A DNA stretch of 35,217 bases from Deltaproteobacteria bacterium (GTDB taxonomy: Bacteria; Myxococcota_A; Polyangia; GCA-2747355): contig JAFCZD010000005.1 in the NCBI GenBank assembly GCA_019314525.1, positions 1-35,217 of the forward strand, given 5' to 3'. A model generated the notes under the pieces. The model ran no database searches, was not told the origin of the DNA, and was given only the letters and a program-made list of their open reading frames with translations. Shown here one piece after another: positions 18,580 through 26,862 of the stretch; within the stretch, counting starts at the first letter, position 1; each line of letters starts with the position of its first letter. The translations under genes were made by a program, and so were the position numbers.

Positions 18580-19452
18580 ATGAAGTCCATGACCGGTTTT
18601 GCGCGGGTGAGCTTCGCAGCCAAAGGCGCCCGCTATCGCGTCGAGCTGCGCAGCGTCAACAGCCGCTTTCTCGATGTGAAAATCCGCCTACCTTTTCATG
18701 ATGGGGAGCTCGAGAGCCAAGCGACGGCGCTGCTGCGTAAGCGTTTGGCTCGTGGACGCGTCGACCTTTGGGTGCATGAAGAAGGTTCCGTGGATGGACA
18801 GGCCCACCTGCTCCTTGACACATCGGTGGCCGTTGATGTCGGTCAAGTCCTGCAAGACCTCGCCCGCCATCTTGGATCCGATTTGGCGACCGCGGCGCAA
18901 CTGCTTCCCCCCTTCAAAGAACTGGTGACCACTGGCACCATTGCCGAGAGTCCTGAACGCTGGAAAGCGCTCCATCCGGCCTTAGAGCAAGCCCTGGAGC
19001 GCTTGGTGGAAGAACGCCTTCGCGAAGGACAAGGCCTCCTCGCCGATCTTCGCACTCATTTGCAAACCCTCGTGGGTCTCACGCAGCGAGTGGAAGAGCT
19101 AGCGGCTGGCGAGCCTGCTCGGGCCCAGCAACGCCTCGTCGAACGCTTGAACCATCTGGGCGTTGGCGACACGCTGGACGCCGCGCGGTTGACGCAGGAG
19201 GTCGCAATCCTCGCTGACAAGGCCGATATCAGTGAAGAACTCGCGCGCCTGCGGATCCATGTCGGGCAATTCGATGCCCTGCTTGGCGAGACCAAACCCG
19301 TGGGACGACGGGTGGAGTTCATGCTGCAGGAGCTGCAGAGAGAGCTAAATACCATCGCTTCCAAGACAACGACGGCAGAGACCACCACCTTGGTCGTAGA
19401 GGCCAAGGGCGCCTTGGAGAAGATGCGCGAACAAGCGCAGAACGTGGAGTAA
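18580..19452 (+). CDS. yicC: YicC/YloC family endoribonuclease
   Basis: MKSMTGFARVSF... VELRSVNSRFLDVKIRLP ... C-terminal GRRVEFMLQELQRELNTIASKT; adjacent to gmk. Confidence 0.95.
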   Translation: MKSMTGFARVSFAAKGARYRVELRSVNSRFLDVKIRLPFHDGELESQATALLRKRLARGRVDLWVHEEGSVDGQAHLLLDTSVAVDVGQVLQDLARHLGSDLATAAQLLPPFKELVTTGTIAESPERWKALHPALEQALERLVEERLREGQGLLADLRTHLQTLVGLTQRVEELAAGEPARAQQRLVERLNHLGVGDTLDAARLTQEVAILADKADISEELARLRIHVGQFDALLGETKPVGRRVEFMLQELQRELNTIASKTTTAETTTLVVEAKGALEKMREQAQNVE

Positions 19453-19457
19453 GGTCG

Positions 19458-20090
19458 ATGCAGGGCAAGCACGGACTACTCTTTGTTCTCTCTTCGCCAT
19501 CTGGCGCGGGGAAGACGACCCTCTGTCGGCGCCTACTCGACGAGTTCCCCGAACAGCTCTGCTTCTCCGTCTCCACCACGACCCGCCCCAAACGTCCCAA
19601 TGAGCGTGATGGGGTCGACTACTATTTTGTCGACGAGCCAACCTTCACGAGGAAGGTCGAGGCAGGAGACTTCGCCGAGTGGGCCGAGGTCCATGGCAAT
19701 CGCTATGGCACGGCCTGGGCCACGATCCATGAAAACGTGGACGCAGGTCGCGATGTAATCTTCGATATCGATTACCAAGGCGCCCAAGGGCTGCACGCTA
19801 AGTTTGCTAGTGACACCGCCATGGTCTTCGTTTTACCGCCGAGCCTCGAGGAGCTCGCGAAGCGTTTACGGGGACGAGGAACCGACGCGTCGGATGTGGT
19901 GGAGCGACGCCTGAACAAGGCGAAGGAGGAGCTTCAGCACTATGGGGAGTACCAATACCTCGTGCTGAATGATGATCTGGACCAAGCCTACGCGGAGGTC
20001 AGGGCGATCTATGTGGCCGCCCATTGCGTCAAACATCGACGGAGCCGCCTCGCTCAAGCGCTCATCGAAGAAAGTCGTCTTGGCAGTTGA
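19458..20090 (+). CDS. gmk: Guanylate kinase
   Basis: LLFVLSSPSGAGKTTLCRRLL P-loop; FSVSTTTRPKRPNERDGVDYYFV. Confidence 0.97.
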   Translation: MQGKHGLLFVLSSPSGAGKTTLCRRLLDEFPEQLCFSVSTTTRPKRPNERDGVDYYFVDEPTFTRKVEAGDFAEWAEVHGNRYGTAWATIHENVDAGRDVIFDIDYQGAQGLHAKFASDTAMVFVLPPSLEELAKRLRGRGTDASDVVERRLNKAKEELQHYGEYQYLVLNDDLDQAYAEVRAIYVAAHCVKHRRSRLAQALIEESRLGS

Positions 20091-20215
20091 GCCAAAACAC
20101 GCGCAGCCAATGAGGGCATGGCAAATTTCACCCACTCTTCACTACGAGCTTGTTGCCAGCCTCTGTCATGGGGCATAGACTTCAAGATAGACGGTAGCAT
20201 AGGGCATTAATCTCT

Positions 20216-22390
20216 GTGTCGACACCATTGGAAACGCAGCTCGAAGAGCTGTTGGCAAAGGTCAAAGCCTATAATCCGAGCGCGGACCTCTCCCTCGTGA
20301 CGGATGCCTTCACCACAGCGGGGGATGCCCACGCGGGACAGAAACGCAAATCGGGCGAGCCGTATTTCATCCATCCAGTCTCCGTCGCCCACTTGATCGC
20401 AGACCTCAAGCTCGACGTGCCCAGCATCTGCGCTGGTTTGCTGCACGATTGCGTCGAGGACACAGAGATGACCCTGGAGAACCTCGAGGAGACTTTCACG
20501 CGCGAGGTCGCCTTCTTGGTGGATGGGGTGACCAAGCTCGGCAAGTTGCCCTGGAATACGCGTGAAGAGCGGCAAGCGGAGAATTTCCGCAAGATGCTCT
20601 TGGCCATGGCCAAAGATATCCGAGTGGTCCTGATCAAGTTGGCCGATCGCACGAATAATATGCGCACGCTGGAGCATATGTCCGAGGATGGGCAGGACCG
20701 AATCGCCCGCGAGACCATGGACATCTATGCGCCCCTCGCCAATCGCCTCGGCATTTACTGGTTGCGAGCGGAGCTCGAGGACCTCTCTTTTCGCTACCTC
20801 TACCCCAACGAATACCGGCAACTCTTAGAGGATCTTGAAGCGACAGAAGAGCAGCGGCGCGCCTATGTCGTGGAGGTTGAGCAGACCCTACGCCGGCTGA
20901 TGGCGCGAAACGATATTCGGTGTGAGGTCCATGGTCGAACCAAGAACCTCTGGGGCATCTACAACAAGATGCGCAACCAGAAGCGCAGCCTCGACCAGAT
21001 CTATGATGTCGTCGCCTTTCGTGCCCTCACCAGCACTATCCGTGATTGCTACGCCGCCCTCGGTGTCGTCCATGAGAAGTTCACTCCTATCCCGGGACGC
21101 TTCAAGGACTACGTGGCGATGCCCAAACCCAACCAATATCAGTCACTACACACCTCCTTGATGGGGCCGAGGGGAGAGCGGATGGAGGTGCAGATCCGCA
21201 CCTACGAGATGCACCGTGTGTGTGAAGAAGGTATCGCTGCGCATTGGGTCTACAAAGACGGCAGAGGAGGGCTCTCAGCCAGTGACCAGCAGAAGTTTGC
21301 CTGGCTCCGACAGTTGGTGGAATTTCAGCGTGATCTGAAGGATCCCGCGGAGTTCATCGACGCAGTCAAGATCGACCTCTTCGCGGATGAAGTCTATGTC
21401 TTCACGCCCAATGGCGACGTCAAGGCCTTTCCCGCTGGTGCCACCCCTGTGGACTTCGCCTTCGTCATCCACACGGAGGTCGGCAACCACTGTGCTGGCG
21501 CCAAGGTCAATGGCCAAATGGTACCCTTGCGACACAAGCTGCGTAATGGCGACACCGTTGAAATCATCACCAACTCCAACCAGAGGCCGAACAAAGATTG
21601 GCTCAAGACCTGCGCCACCGCGCGAGCACGCTCCAAGATTCGCCACTACATCCGGGGTGAGCAGCGCGACCGCGGACGGGCTCTGGGCAAAGAACTGGTA
21701 GAGCGCGCGCTGCGCCAGGCGGGTCACTCCTACCAGAAGATGCAGAAGCAAGGCGCGCTCAAACGCGCGACCCTTGATTTGCATGCTGGCAACAAGGAAG
21801 AAGACCTTCTGATGCAGGTCGGCTTTGGCAAGGTCACGCCCACGCAGGTGGTGCGTTCGATCTTCCCCGAAGAAACGCCAGCCGCCGATGCCACAGACAA
21901 GGGTGGGCGACTCAAGCGACTCACCGGGATCTTCAGCAAACCACGCCGGCGGGCACCAAGCGGCATCCGCGTGCAAGGTGAAGAGGACGTGCTTGTGCGC
22001 TTCGCGCACTGTTGCAACCCGCTGCCCGGCGACACCATCCTCGGTTTTATCACCCGCGGCCGAGGCGTAACGATCCACAAACTCGATTGCCCCAAAGCGC
22101 TCAACCTCGACCCCGAGCGGCGCATTGACGTCTCCTGGGATAGTGAATCCGAGGTCTCCCATCCGGTAACGATCAACGTGCACTCCACGGACAAGCCTGG
22201 CTTGCTCGCTGAGGTGAGCAAGACGTTCTCTGAGCTGAAGGTGAACCTGGCGCAGGCAAATTGCAGAGTCACGCCCAATGGGAGGGCGATCAACACCTTC
22301 CACTTCCAGGTAGCACACCTCGATCACCTCAAGCAGGTGATGCGCGCACTACAAAAAATCAGAGGTGTCTATTCGGTGGAGCGGGTCTAA
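20216..22390 (+). CDS. rel: Bifunctional (p)ppGpp synthetase/hydrolase, RelA/SpoT family
   Basis: HD domain LLHDCVEDTEMT, synthetase region GRFKDYVAMPKPNQYQSLHTSLMGP, TGS (VYVFTPNGDVKAFPAGATPVDFAF), C-terminal ACT domain. GTG start. Confidence 0.95.
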   Translation: MSTPLETQLEELLAKVKAYNPSADLSLVTDAFTTAGDAHAGQKRKSGEPYFIHPVSVAHLIADLKLDVPSICAGLLHDCVEDTEMTLENLEETFTREVAFLVDGVTKLGKLPWNTREERQAENFRKMLLAMAKDIRVVLIKLADRTNNMRTLEHMSEDGQDRIARETMDIYAPLANRLGIYWLRAELEDLSFRYLYPNEYRQLLEDLEATEEQRRAYVVEVEQTLRRLMARNDIRCEVHGRTKNLWGIYNKMRNQKRSLDQIYDVVAFRALTSTIRDCYAALGVVHEKFTPIPGRFKDYVAMPKPNQYQSLHTSLMGPRGERMEVQIRTYEMHRVCEEGIAAHWVYKDGRGGLSASDQQKFAWLRQLVEFQRDLKDPAEFIDAVKIDLFADEVYVFTPNGDVKAFPAGATPVDFAFVIHTEVGNHCAGAKVNGQMVPLRHKLRNGDTVEIITNSNQRPNKDWLKTCATARARSKIRHYIRGEQRDRGRALGKELVERALRQAGHSYQKMQKQGALKRATLDLHAGNKEEDLLMQVGFGKVTPTQVVRSIFPEETPAADATDKGGRLKRLTGIFSKPRRRAPSGIRVQGEEDVLVRFAHCCNPLPGDTILGFITRGRGVTIHKLDCPKALNLDPERRIDVSWDSESEVSHPVTINVHSTDKPGLLAEVSKTFSELKVNLAQANCRVTPNGRAINTFHFQVAHLDHLKQVMRALQKIRGVYSVERV

Positions 22391-22400
22391 CGTGACCACC

Positions 22401-22435
22401 AGCGTGGCTGGGCAGCGTGGCTGGGCAGCGTGGCT
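22401..22435. repeat. 13-bp tandem repeat, about 2.7 copies
   Basis: AGCGTGGCTGGGC AGCGTGGCTGGGC AGCGTGGCT, 10 nt past the rel stop codon. Confidence 0.9.
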
Positions 22436-22479
22436 TAGAGTGGAGTGGCAGACCTAAAGATCCCCAATGGGGTCCACAA

Positions 22480-22506
22480 GAAACGCGAGAAACGCGAGAA
22501 ACGCGG
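22480..22506. repeat. 9-bp tandem repeat, 3 copies
   Basis: GAAACGCGA GAAACGCGA GAAACGCGG. Confidence 0.9.
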
Positions 22507-22520
22507 AGAGACCGTTGTAT

Positions 22521-22679
22521 CTACTGCTTAGGGGCGGGTTCTCCAGGTGCACCAAAACCGGCAAAGAGCTCCTCATAGGAGAGAGTGCTCTTGCGTGCGC
22601 CTTCGTTCTTGCGTTTGCGCCCCGCCCGATAGAGACGAGCACGCCGCTTGGCCGTAGTTTTTCTCGAATTTGAAGCCAT
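22521..22679 (-). CDS. Small highly basic protein of unknown function
   Basis: MASNSRKTTAKRRARLYRAGRKRKNEGARKSTLSYEELFAGFGAPGEPAPKQ; GAGG ribosome-binding site upstream of the ATG. Resembles short Lys/Arg-rich proteins I recall from deltaproteobacterial genomes. Confidence 0.6.
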   Translation of the reverse strand: MASNSRKTTAKRRARLYRAGRKRKNEGARKSTLSYEELFAGFGAPGEPAPKQ

Positions 22680-22865
22680 TTTGCGCCTCGCTTTTGGCCC
22701 CGTCAAAGACGGCGGCGAATTAGGTCGCTTTAATAGCGGATTCATCTTGGGGTGTCAACGACACGAATCATTTCGAATCCCACAAGCTTTTCGCTAGAGT
22801 GTGGACAATAGTGCTAGAATCCCACGAGTTCTGGAATCGACAATGGCCTCGACAGTGAGGGTTTC

Positions 22866-24710
22866 ATGTCCGACGCGCAAGTAGTTTGCCCCAAGTGCCA
22901 ACAGACAACACCAAGCAGTGCAGCCTTCTGTGGGCATTGCGGGCACGATTTAAGGCAAGATGAGCCAGTTGTGGCCGAGAAGAAGACGATGTTCGGCTAT
23001 CGAGCTGACATGATCTTTGCCAGTGCTGCCAAACCCGGTGCAGGTGCTGCACCAGCAGAGGCCGCAGAGCCACCAGCGCCTGCTGCAGCGACGCCTCCCG
23101 CAGCCACCGCTGCAGAGCCCCCAGTTCCGGCTGCTGTGGCGCCTCCTGCGGCTGCTGTGGCGCCTCCTCCTGCGGCGGCGGCTCCCGCGCAGAGCACGCT
23201 CTTTGCTGACCGCTACGCGCCTGAGGGTGCCCCCCATACCCTGCCCGTGGGCACGCTCCAGGTGGCACGAGATACTCAATCAAATGAGCTGGTGGATCTG
23301 CTCATCGTCGCCCCTGACCACTTTGCTTCGCCTCTCGACACCGAGCGAGCAAGACGTGAGTTGCGACAATTGCAGAAGGTGGAGAGCCCTCATCTCGTTC
23401 GCGTCGTCGACCATGGTAAGAGCGGAAACCAGATCTACATGGCCATGGAGCACATTGATGGCGCAACCCTCGAGCAACGGGTCGCTCAGGGACCTTTGAC
23501 ATTGCCGGAGGCCCAGAAGGTGATCCGGGCGCTTGGCATCGGTCTTTCAGACGCGCAGAAGGCCGGGGTCATCCATCGTGACGTGGCTCCACATAATGTC
23601 GTCTTTGCTGAAGATGACACGATTAAGATTCGCGGTTTCGGCGTCGCACCCCTGATCAAACGCAACGTCATGGGTACCCCAGAATACCTGAGCCCCGAGC
23701 AAGCCGCCGGGCGTCCCGTGGACCAGCGTTCTAGCATCTACAGCATTGGTGCGTTGTTCTTCTACATGATCACTGGGGAACCACCCTTTTCTGGCAGCGC
23801 CGAGGAAATTCTCGAACAGCACCAACGAGCCGAACCACCGTCACCAGCGGACCGACGTCCCGACCTTCACCTGCCACCACGTGCGGCCCAGCTCATCACC
23901 AAAGCGCTCGCCAAGAGTTCAAGTCGACGTCATCTGACATTGCGACAATTCCTCCGTGACCTTGATTCCCTCAGCGAGAGCGCCCCCATGGTGCAGCAAC
24001 CAGTCGCTCCCGCGATCCATACCTTCGAGACTCCCCTGCATGGGGTCACCTCCCTCAGCGGGGGTGACCGACCCCCGTCATCCGAGTTTCCAGCCATCAA
24101 GGCTGCACAGCAAATGGCGGCCGCCAGCGTCTTGGCTGAGACGCTGCCCGATAAGGCAACACCAGATGCGCCACAACAAGCCGAAGATGGTCCCAGTGCT
24201 GTTGGTGCAGGTGGAGGGGGCGCGGTATCGGGTGAGATGAGTGGTGGTGCAAGGGTCAGCATGCGTCAGAAGGACGCCCAGCCTTCGAAAGTTGCCGACG
24301 AACCGGTGGTGACACCTCCCAGTGGCCAAGAGGCTCAAGGGGCAAAAGGTGGCAAAGGTGGCTTTCGGGAGACCATGTGGTTCTTCAAGGGCGAGATTGA
24401 GTCTGAGCTGGCTCAACAGGGGGAGACTTCTGAGGCGCCGGCCCCAGAGGACGCCCACGAACTGGCAGCCAAGTATCGTGACGATGGTAGCCTCGACGAG
24501 GATGAGGCCAAGCGCCTCTCGCTACGCACTGGCAAGACACAGATGATGCAGGCGGCAAAAATCCCATCAGGTCAGTTACCTGGTGAGAAGATGAGCGCAG
24601 ACGACTTTATCGGCGAGTTCAACAAGGGCCGAAAACTTGGCTTGTGGATCTCCCTCGGGGTGCTTGGGCTCGCGGGTGTGGGAGCAGCACTCTTCTTCCT
24701 CTTGCGTTGA
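22866..24710 (+). CDS. Zinc-ribbon Ser/Thr kinase-like protein, tail-anchored; probable pseudokinase
   Basis: N-terminal CPKCQQ...FCGHCG zinc ribbon, Ala/Pro linker, kinase fold (HRDVAPHNVVF, GTPEYLSPEQAAGR, YSIGALFFYMITGEPPF), C-terminal transmembrane segment LGLWISLGVLGLAGVGAALFFLLR. Confidence 0.9.
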   Translation: MSDAQVVCPKCQQTTPSSAAFCGHCGHDLRQDEPVVAEKKTMFGYRADMIFASAAKPGAGAAPAEAAEPPAPAAATPPAATAAEPPVPAAVAPPAAAVAPPPAAAAPAQSTLFADRYAPEGAPHTLPVGTLQVARDTQSNELVDLLIVAPDHFASPLDTERARRELRQLQKVESPHLVRVVDHGKSGNQIYMAMEHIDGATLEQRVAQGPLTLPEAQKVIRALGIGLSDAQKAGVIHRDVAPHNVVFAEDDTIKIRGFGVAPLIKRNVMGTPEYLSPEQAAGRPVDQRSSIYSIGALFFYMITGEPPFSGSAEEILEQHQRAEPPSPADRRPDLHLPPRAAQLITKALAKSSSRRHLTLRQFLRDLDSLSESAPMVQQPVAPAIHTFETPLHGVTSLSGGDRPPSSEFPAIKAAQQMAAASVLAETLPDKATPDAPQQAEDGPSAVGAGGGGAVSGEMSGGARVSMRQKDAQPSKVADEPVVTPPSGQEAQGAKGGKGGFRETMWFFKGEIESELAQQGETSEAPAPEDAHELAAKYRDDGSLDEDEAKRLSLRTGKTQMMQAAKIPSGQLPGEKMSADDFIGEFNKGRKLGLWISLGVLGLAGVGAALFFLLR

Positions 24711-24733
24711 CCCGTTCCTCTTGCGTTGACCAG
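24696..24733. repeat. 19-bp tandem duplication spanning the kinase stop codon
   Basis: TTCCTCTTGCGTTGACCCG TTCCTCTTGCGTTGACCAG, 17/19 identical. Confidence 0.9.
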
Positions 24734-24765
24734 CGTCCCCGCTGACAAAGAGTAACCGACGGTGC

Positions 24766-25695
24766 TCACATCCGCGTGACAGCGTCGCCTTTGAGCTTGA
24801 TGGCCAGGGTGCCGATGAGCACCTTGACCTCCCCTTTGGCATCGACATCTTGAACAATACCCGTCTTGCCGGCGAGCATACCGCTGATGATGCGGACGTG
24901 ATCGTTCTTCTGCAGTCCGCCCGTCTTCTTCTTGACGGCCTCCTTGCGCAACGCAGCGCGCATCTGCAGCTTGTCGTTCTTCCGACTCCAGGAGAGACTG
25001 TGAAGCGCTGGAAGCAGCTCCACGAGCGCTGTCGCTGCGACATCCACAAAGGCCTCGGCTTCTGAGATCACCTCCTCGCGCGCGAACGTCTGATGAACCT
25101 TCAGCCAACTTTTTGCTGCCGGCAGGGCCTTCACCAGCCCAAGGAAACCTGGGTCGTCGAGTTCTGGGCAGGGCACCAACGCGTGTCCGGTGATACCAAT
25201 GCTGAAGGCAGGACCAAGGGCCCTGATGCTAGCGAGAAGCTTTTCGCGTTCGAAGAAATCCGCGCTTCGCCGCTCTAAATTCTCCCGATCCACCGCGGCA
25301 TCACTATGCAGCGCGAAGGCAACCTCGATCTCGTGGCTGTCGATCCTCAGCCCGAGGTAAGCGTGGTTGTGAAGAGGCGAAGGGTCACTCACCAACGAGG
25401 CGAGAGAGCGGCTACGCGAAATGAACCCATCGAGTTCGCGCTGAGTCTCTCGGTTTCTTACGAAGAAGAGGTGCTGGCAAGATACCTGCCGATGATTCCA
25501 GACAGCAGGGTGCTCAATGCTGACTTCAGAAGCGAGAGGCTCTCCGTCGCTCCCCTCCAAGCGTGGCGTGAGGATATGCCCGAGGGCTTCGAGCTTCTGC
25601 TTTACCTGCAGCCGCTCCCGGTTGAAGACGTTGCTGCACCACTTGCGGTCCAAGTAGGCATCAAAGTCACTTTCTGTGAAGCCGATGAAGTGCAC
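24766..25695 (-). CDS. DUF1054/YktB-like N-terminal region fused to a C-terminal KOW domain
   Basis: N-terminus FIGFTESDFDAY...KQKLEALGHILTPRL resembles the YktB/DUF1054 start; C-terminus GLQKNDHVRIISGMLAGKTGIVQDVDAKGEVKVLI is a KOW motif. Confidence 0.6.
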   Translation of the reverse strand: MHFIGFTESDFDAYLDRKWCSNVFNRERLQVKQKLEALGHILTPRLEGSDGEPLASEVSIEHPAVWNHRQVSCQHLFFVRNRETQRELDGFISRSRSLASLVSDPSPLHNHAYLGLRIDSHEIEVAFALHSDAAVDRENLERRSADFFEREKLLASIRALGPAFSIGITGHALVPCPELDDPGFLGLVKALPAAKSWLKVHQTFAREEVISEAEAFVDVAATALVELLPALHSLSWSRKNDKLQMRAALRKEAVKKKTGGLQKNDHVRIISGMLAGKTGIVQDVDAKGEVKVLIGTLAIKLKGDAVTRM

Positions 25696-25797
25696 GGGGC
25701 GGGATTATTCGCGCTACGCCCAGACGTGTCAATGCCAGAGGTGTCGATGGTCTAACGTGTCACTGGAGAGCACAAATTTGAGGATGGAACATGTGGC

Positions 25798-26241
25798 TCA
25801 AGCGGGGGCTTTCTCGCCTGTGCCGCTTGCAGCTTCGTCGCCTTGAGGCTCACCGATCTCCTCGCCAATAGCGGCGTCACCATGAGCGGTGGTGCTGTCC
25901 TCAGCAGAGACAGCCTCTGGCTCCGCGAGGGCTGCCGCCTCGGCTATAGCCTCTTCGACCACATTGGGAATTGCCATCTCTTCGACGTTCTCTTCACCCG
26001 CTAACACCTCCTCCATGGGCTCCACGGGCATCTCCTCTATGGATTCCACGGGCATCTCCTCTATGGATTCCACGGGCATCTCCTCTATGGATTCCACGGG
26101 CATCTCCTCCATAGATTCCACAGGCATATCCTCCATGGGTTCCATGGGCATCCCCTCCCTGGCGTCCATGGGGCTCTCCTCCACGGCCTCAGGTGCTTGC
26201 TTTTGTACCAGAGCTTCACATAGCTCTTCATAGGAGATCAT
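25798..26241 (-). CDS. Acidic tandem-repeat protein
   Basis: 147 aa with repeated 8-aa unit EEMPVESI. Confidence 0.65.
   Translation of the reverse strand: MISYEELCEALVQKQAPEAVEESPMDAREGMPMEPMEDMPVESMEEMPVESIEEMPVESIEEMPVESIEEMPVEPMEEVLAGEENVEEMAIPNVVEEAIAEAAALAEPEAVSAEDSTTAHGDAAIGEEIGEPQGDEAASGTGEKAPA
26008..26175. repeat. 24-bp coding tandem repeat, about 7 copies
   Basis: CTCCTCTATGGATTCCACGGGCAT, three identical copies (26032-26103) flanked by diverged copies. Confidence 0.95.
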
Positions 26242-26286
26242 CGGTGCATTCCCTTTCGCGAGAGAAGTGTATCGTATCCGCCCCTT

Positions 26287-26328
26287 GCCCAGATCTCAAC
26301 GCCCAGATCTCAACGCCCAGATCCCAAC
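26287..26328. repeat. 14-bp tandem repeat, 3 copies
   Basis: GCCCAGATCTCAAC GCCCAGATCTCAAC GCCCAGATCCCAAC, directly abutting the stop codon of the PDZ lipoprotein gene. Confidence 0.95.
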
Positions 26329-26862
26329 CTACTCGACGATGGGCCAACGAGGTCGCAGTTCACGCTGGCCCCGCATGAGCCTGATGGTTAGATGGCTTTG
26401 TTCAGCCATCTCCTCCCAGACCTTCATGAATTGCCCAGGACGTTCAATGGAGGCGCCGTTCACGCGGGTCACGACATCACCGTGCTGCAGTGTTCCAGGC
26501 CCCCCATAGGCCAACACACGCCAACCAACGAACCTGCCCCGATGAAAAGCTGGCCTCACCTCTAGTTGCCGGATGAAGCTCTGGGCCCCTTTTTTCTGGA
26601 TTCGCTGCAGCGCGGCGCGCCGGATGGCCCAGCCGCCTTCGGCCCTCTTGACCAGAAGCTCATCACTGGACGCGAGCTTGGGTGTCTTGCTCTTGGCCAT
26701 ACTTGCCGACTGCGGTGGCGGGAGATCCGGGAGATCTCGCGTCACGTCTGCACCAGCCGCGTTTGCGCCAGTCACCTCTGGCTTGGGGGTGCTGGCGCAG
26801 CCGGGCAGGGCACACCCGCTGAAAAGAAAAAGAAGGGGGGCAGTCCATCGATATGAGTTCAT
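26329..26862 (-). CDS. Lipoprotein with GspC-like PDZ domain
   Basis: Signal peptide with Cys (LFSGCALPGCAST); C-terminal PDZ-like FVGWRVLAYGGPGTLQHGDVVTRVNGASIERPGQFMKVWEEM. Confidence 0.75.
   Translation of the reverse strand: MNSYRWTAPLLFLFSGCALPGCASTPKPEVTGANAAGADVTRDLPDLPPPQSASMAKSKTPKLASSDELLVKRAEGGWAIRRAALQRIQKKGAQSFIRQLEVRPAFHRGRFVGWRVLAYGGPGTLQHGDVVTRVNGASIERPGQFMKVWEEMAEQSHLTIRLMRGQRELRPRWPIVE

Noticed and set aside
23017-23499. Overlapping plus-strand 160-aa ORF and minus-strand Ala/Gly-rich ORFs in the kinase linker
   Set aside because: Low-complexity GC-rich shadows of the Ala/Pro-rich linker in the real frame.
26008-26175. Possible CRISPR-like array
   Set aside because: 24-bp units are contiguous with no spacers and keep an open reading frame, so this is a coding minisatellite.
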